Source: an uncultured Lachnospiraceae bacterium
GTDB taxonomy: Bacteria > Bacillota_A > Clostridia > Lachnospirales > Lachnospiraceae
Reading direction: 5' to 3'
DNA: 7,622 nt
NCBI GenBank assembly: GCA_902783205.1
Contig: CACZQE010000344.1
Span: 1 to 7,622 of the forward strand
Both the position numbers and the translations under genes were made by a program. The notes under the pieces are model-generated. The model was not told the DNA's origin. It saw only the letters and a program-made list of their open reading frames with translations, and did not search any database. Of the stretch, positions 4,988 through 7,622 are shown in pieces. How positions within the stretch are numbered: position 1 is the stretch's first letter; every line of letters starts with the position of its first letter.

Positions 4988-6325
4988 CTATCCTTTTTTG
5001 TTGGATTTCCTCCAGATTTTTCTTGCTTCCGCTTCCCGGATAAGCTCGTCACGGAAATCAGGGTGGGCGATGGATATGATTCCCTCGGCCCTTTCCCATG
5101 TAGAACGCCCCTCCAGATTGATCACACCGTATTCCGTGGCCATAAAATAGACCTGGCTTCTGGGTGATGTAATGATATCCCCGTTAAACTGTGGCAGGAC
5201 CCTGGAATGTCTCTCTCCCTGCTTATCATAATAGGTGGACCGCATACAGAGGAAGGCCTTGCCGCCCTTGGATGCGGAAGCCCCGATCAGGAAATCAAGC
5301 TGGCCGCCTGTTCCGCTCAGCTGTCTTGACCCGAAGCTCTCCGAGGATACCTGCCCGTAAAGATCCACGGCAACACAGCCGTTGATTGAAACCATGTTGT
5401 CAATCTGGGCAATGACATAGGGACGGTTTACATACTCCAGGGGATATGCCGCAACTCCCCGGTTATCATTCAGCCAGTCATAGAGTTGTGACGAACCGAT
5501 GGCAACACCGAAAACCCCTTTGCCCCGGTCGATGGTCTTCTTTTTATTGGTCAGTTTTCCTGCTCTGTACATACTGAGGTAGGCATCAGAGCACAGCTCT
5601 GTATGCATTCCCAGGTCTTTAAGATCTGACGAAGCGATCAGCTCACCGATGGCATTGGGAATCCGCCCGATTCCCAGCTGCAGTGTGGAGCCGTCTATGA
5701 TCTTTTCAATGACATGGGCCGCAATCTGCCGGTCAACATCCGAAGGCTCAGCTACAGCAGCCTGCGGAAACGGCTCATGCTCTCCCTCCACAATGTAGTC
5801 CACTTCGGAAATGTGTATGCACTCTCCGTATCCTCCGTTAATCCTGGGGAGATGTTCGTTCACTTCCAGAATGACAATATCAGCCGTTTCCACTATGGGT
5901 CCGGCCACGCCTGTATTAAGGGAGTATCCGAAATATCCGTGCCTGTCCATGGGCGTTACTGCGACCATGGCTACATTCACTTTCAGAAAATACTCATAAT
6001 ATGCCGCATTATTGTGGAATACCATGGGGATATAATAGCAAAGTCCCCTGTCGCACAAATTCCTCTCGTAAGCGGAACAGTGCCAGCTGTGATACACAAA
6101 ATGCTCCTGAGAGGGATCACACTCCACAATCTGCAGAGGTCCCTCCATCAGATTGCCCCGGATCTTTACATCAAAAAGCTCATCCCTCCTCCGGGCCAGA
6201 GCCCGGTCAAGCAGTACAGGTTTTCCTGCGGCACTTGTATAATCCACCCAGTCTCCGCTTCTGATCACCGAAACCGCCTCATCCGGCGTCCGGAGCTTCT
6301 CCCGGTATTCCTTCTTAAAATCCAT
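4988..6325 (-). CDS. Acyl-CoA:acetate CoA-transferase (butyryl-CoA / 4-hydroxybutyrate CoA-transferase type)
   Basis: 445 aa, the usual length for this family. It would move CoA between an acyl-CoA and acetate in the cytoplasm, releasing the free acid and acetyl-CoA. Seen in the sequence: N-terminal MDFKKEYREKL and GDWVDY (24-29), typical of butyrate-pathway transferases; LQLGIG (215-220) followed by RIPNAIG where many members have G at 221; LGMHTELCSDAY (238-249), in which E243 is the expected catalytic glutamate that forms the CoA thioester; and GTGGQLDFLIGA (338-349), the CoA-binding glycine motif. The C-terminus STWERAEGIISIAHPDFRDE (408-427) is also characteristic. The ATG at 6325 is chosen because AGGAG lies 7 nt upstream; an upstream in-frame ATG at 6388 would translate the pta terminator hairpin. 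The gene follows pta and ends with its own terminator. The N-terminal half differs enough from the butyrate enzyme as I recall it that the acyl substrate (butyryl, propionyl, 4-hydroxybutyryl or other) cannot be fixed by eye. Confidence 0.88.
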   Translation of the reverse strand: MDFKKEYREKLRTPDEAVSVIRSGDWVDYTSAAGKPVLLDRALARRRDELFDVKIRGNLMEGPLQIVECDPSQEHFVYHSWHCSAYERNLCDRGLCYYIPMVFHNNAAYYEYFLKVNVAMVAVTPMDRHGYFGYSLNTGVAGPIVETADIVILEVNEHLPRINGGYGECIHISEVDYIVEGEHEPFPQAAVAEPSDVDRQIAAHVIEKIIDGSTLQLGIGRIPNAIGELIASSDLKDLGMHTELCSDAYLSMYRAGKLTNKKKTIDRGKGVFGVAIGSSQLYDWLNDNRGVAAYPLEYVNRPYVIAQIDNMVSINGCVAVDLYGQVSSESFGSRQLSGTGGQLDFLIGASASKGGKAFLCMRSTYYDKQGERHSRVLPQFNGDIITSPRSQVYFMATEYGVINLEGRSTWERAEGIISIAHPDFRDELIREAEARKIWRKSNKKG

Positions 6326-6332
6326 GCCCGCA

Positions 6333-6337
6333 CTCCT
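6333..6337 (-). promoter_or_regulatory. Ribosome binding site deciding the CoA-transferase start
   Basis: AGGAG on the minus strand, 7 nt before the ATG at 6325. It lies only 13 nt after the end of the pta terminator hairpin and shows that the longer reading from 6388 is not the real start. Confidence 0.8.
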
Positions 6338-6350
6338 TTTCCATATATAG

Positions 6351-6385
6351 AAAAAGCTCTGTCCGGCAAGCCGGACAAAGCTTTT
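6351..6385 (-). terminator. Terminator between pta and the CoA-transferase gene
   Basis: On the minus strand AAAAGCT-x-TGTCCGG pairs with CCGGACA-x-AGCTTTT around a CAAG-type loop, with a single A/C mismatch in the stem. It ends in a U run (plus-strand A run 6351-6355). It begins 26 nt after the pta stop and ends 13 nt before the CoA-transferase Shine-Dalgarno. It could be a full terminator or a partial one that lowers expression of the second gene. Confidence 0.85.
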
Positions 6386-6411
6386 CATTCATATCTTTTT
6401 ATTTAGTATAA

Positions 6412-7470
6412 TTATTTATCCAGACCGCGTTTCTTTGCTTCCAGCATAGTCTGAACAACAGCTCTTACGATTGCCTCAACATCATCAGCATCTACTTCCT
6501 CTTCTTCCGGAATGCTCAGTGCTGCTGTTACGATAGACATCTTATAAACCTCATCTGCGTTACATCCGCGGCTCAGGTCATTGATCGGAGCATTCAGTCC
6601 CTGAAGAACAGGACCTACTGCCTCAAATCCGCCAAGTCTTGCAGCGATCTTATAACCGATGTTGGCAGCGTTGATATCCGGGAAGATAAAGGTATTAGCC
6701 TGTCCTGCTACCGGTGAGCCCGGGCACTTGATGCTTGCAACTTCCGGTGCCACAGAAGCATCGAACTGAATCTCGCCTTCAACAAGCAGGTCGGGAGCTG
6801 CTTCCTTGATCTTCTTTGTCGCATTGGCAACCTTTGTTACGGACGGGCCCTTGCCGGATCCCAGTGTGGAGTAGGAAAGCATTGCGATCTTGGGATCGAT
6901 GCCGAATACCTTAGCGGTTCTTGCGGACTCGATTGCGATCTCAACCAGATCATCTTCTGAAGGATCAATGTTGATCGCACAGTCACCCATAGCCAGTTTC
7001 TCATCGCCGCGTACCATAATGAAGCAGGAGCTTACAATGTTGTTGCCGGGCTTTGTCTTGATCAGCTGGAGTGCCGGACGAACCGTATCAGCGGTAGAAT
7101 ATGTAGCGCCTCCCAGAAGACAGTCAGCCTTGCCCATCTTAACAAGCATGGTTCCGAAATAATTTGTATGTGAAAGGGCTGCTCTTACCTTGTCCTCAGG
7201 CATTTTGCCCTTACGGAGCTTAACCATCTCGTCAACCATGGCATCCATCTCGGGATAGGTTGCCGGGTCGAGCATCTGACAGCCGTCAATATTAAATCCG
7301 CCTTCTTTGGCAGCTGCTTTGATCTCATCTTCAACACCGAGAAGAATAACTCCCAGAATTCCCTCAGCTGTCAGCTTGGTAGCAGCATCCAGAATTCTTG
7401 CGTCTGTACCTTCGGTAAATACGATTGTACGGGGGTTCTTTTTCAGGCTTTCTATCATTTTTGTTAACAT
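6412..7470 (-). CDS. pta: Phosphate acetyltransferase
   Basis: 352 aa. It catalyses acetyl-CoA + phosphate to acetyl phosphate + CoA, reversibly, in the cytoplasm: the first step of the acetate fermentation route, normally coupled to acetate kinase for ATP. Family marks in order: TEGTDARILDAA (19-30), ADCLLGGATYST (115-126), MLSYSTLGSGKG (197-208), GEIQFDASV (232-240), FPDINAANIGYK (263-274), and VGPVLQGLNAPINDLSRGC (285-303). S300 and R301 align with the Ser-Arg pair implicated in catalysis in the Methanosarcina enzyme, followed by acidic D306/E307. It is the short single-domain type without the N-terminal regulatory domains of the E. coli enzyme. The last ~30 residues form an acidic, helical extension (PEEEEVDADD) beyond the usual end. 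GGGAGG lies 8 nt before the ATG. It has its own promoter. The next gene is a CoA-transferase, not acetate kinase. Confidence 0.97.
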   Translation of the reverse strand: MLTKMIESLKKNPRTIVFTEGTDARILDAATKLTAEGILGVILLGVEDEIKAAAKEGGFNIDGCQMLDPATYPEMDAMVDEMVKLRKGKMPEDKVRAALSHTNYFGTMLVKMGKADCLLGGATYSTADTVRPALQLIKTKPGNNIVSSCFIMVRGDEKLAMGDCAINIDPSEDDLVEIAIESARTAKVFGIDPKIAMLSYSTLGSGKGPSVTKVANATKKIKEAAPDLLVEGEIQFDASVAPEVASIKCPGSPVAGQANTFIFPDINAANIGYKIAARLGGFEAVGPVLQGLNAPINDLSRGCNADEVYKMSIVTAALSIPEEEEVDADDVEAIVRAVVQTMLEAKKRGLDK

Positions 7471-7490
7471 TGTAGATACCTCCCAAATGT

Positions 7491-7520
7491 TTTATATTAT
7501 TTAATGCAATAATAAGTCAA
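7491..7520 (-). promoter_or_regulatory. Possible second, proximal promoter of pta
   Basis: TTGACT (7515-7520 on the minus strand) and TATAAA (7491-7496) are separated by 18 nt. Transcripts would start within about 15-20 nt of the ATG, leaving a very short leader that just includes the ribosome binding site; for that reason it is less likely than the upstream promoter. Confidence 0.35.
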
Positions 7521-7534
7521 AATAACCTAACTCT

Positions 7535-7563
7535 ATTTTAGACCAAATTCTTCTTGTTTTCAA
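7535..7563 (-). promoter_or_regulatory. Main promoter of pta
   Basis: On the minus strand TTGAAA (7558-7563) and TAAAAT (7535-7540) are separated by exactly 17 nt; each matches 5 of 6 consensus bases of a housekeeping sigma-A promoter. Predicted transcript start is near 7528, giving a leader of about 58 nt. Confidence 0.7.
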
Positions 7564-7622
7564 TAAAACATTACGATAAATTTTTGCCTGACATATGTCC
7601 GGGAATCGAAAAACGACATAAA

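Noticed and set aside
6326..6388. 21-codon N-terminal extension of the CoA-transferase
   Set aside because: It would translate the terminator hairpin, whereas MDFKKEYREKL at 6325 matches the family's usual N-terminus and has AGGAG 7 nt upstream.
5714..6406. 230-codon frame on the plus strand
   Set aside because: It is antisense to the CoA-transferase, whose catalytic and glycine motifs are intact on the minus strand; the plus-strand product shows no family pattern.
1..7622. CRISPR array, tRNA, insertion sequence or prophage
   Set aside because: No regularly spaced direct repeats, no tRNA cloverleaf, no transposase motifs and no phage structural genes were seen.

Overview
The window looks like chromosomal DNA from an anaerobic clostridial Firmicute, most likely a gut Lachnospiraceae-type bacterium. 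The grounds are strong AGGAGG-type ribosome binding sites, moderately GC-rich genes separated by AT-rich promoters, hairpin-plus-U terminators, and an acyl-CoA:acetate CoA-transferase closely resembling the butyrate-pathway enzymes of that group. This is inference from recognised protein patterns; no search was run. Six of the seven genes lie on the minus strand, so minus-strand transcription runs from the right edge to the left edge.

Right part (about 4930-7622): phosphate acetyltransferase (pta) has its own good promoter and is followed by a CoA-transferase of the butyryl-CoA:acetate / 4-hydroxybutyrate type. A hairpin terminator sits between the two genes, almost touching the second gene's ribosome binding site, and a second terminator closes the unit. 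Together they would interconvert acetyl-CoA, acetyl phosphate, acetate and another acyl-CoA. No acetate kinase gene is visible.

Middle part (about 3280-4930): an orphan LytTR-type DNA-binding regulator has a receiver-like domain that lacks the phospho-accepting aspartate. It converges on a small plus-strand gene (119 aa, tentatively LpdD-like), and the two share an unusually long perfect 22-bp bidirectional terminator hairpin. The small gene and a secreted helveticin J-like protein are transcribed divergently from overlapping AT-rich promoters.

Left part (1-3281): the secreted helveticin J-like protein is followed by a von Willebrand factor A protein of the TerY type and then, 4 nt later, by a protein kinase with a C-terminal zinc ribbon that runs off the left edge. 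The vWA-kinase pair matches two of the three parts of the known TerY-kinase-PP2C signalling modules; a phosphatase gene would be expected just outside the window. The kinase carries a glycine where the metal-binding asparagine of the catalytic loop normally sits. The most interesting points are this vWA/kinase module with its altered active site, its secreted neighbour, and the receiver domain without an aspartate.
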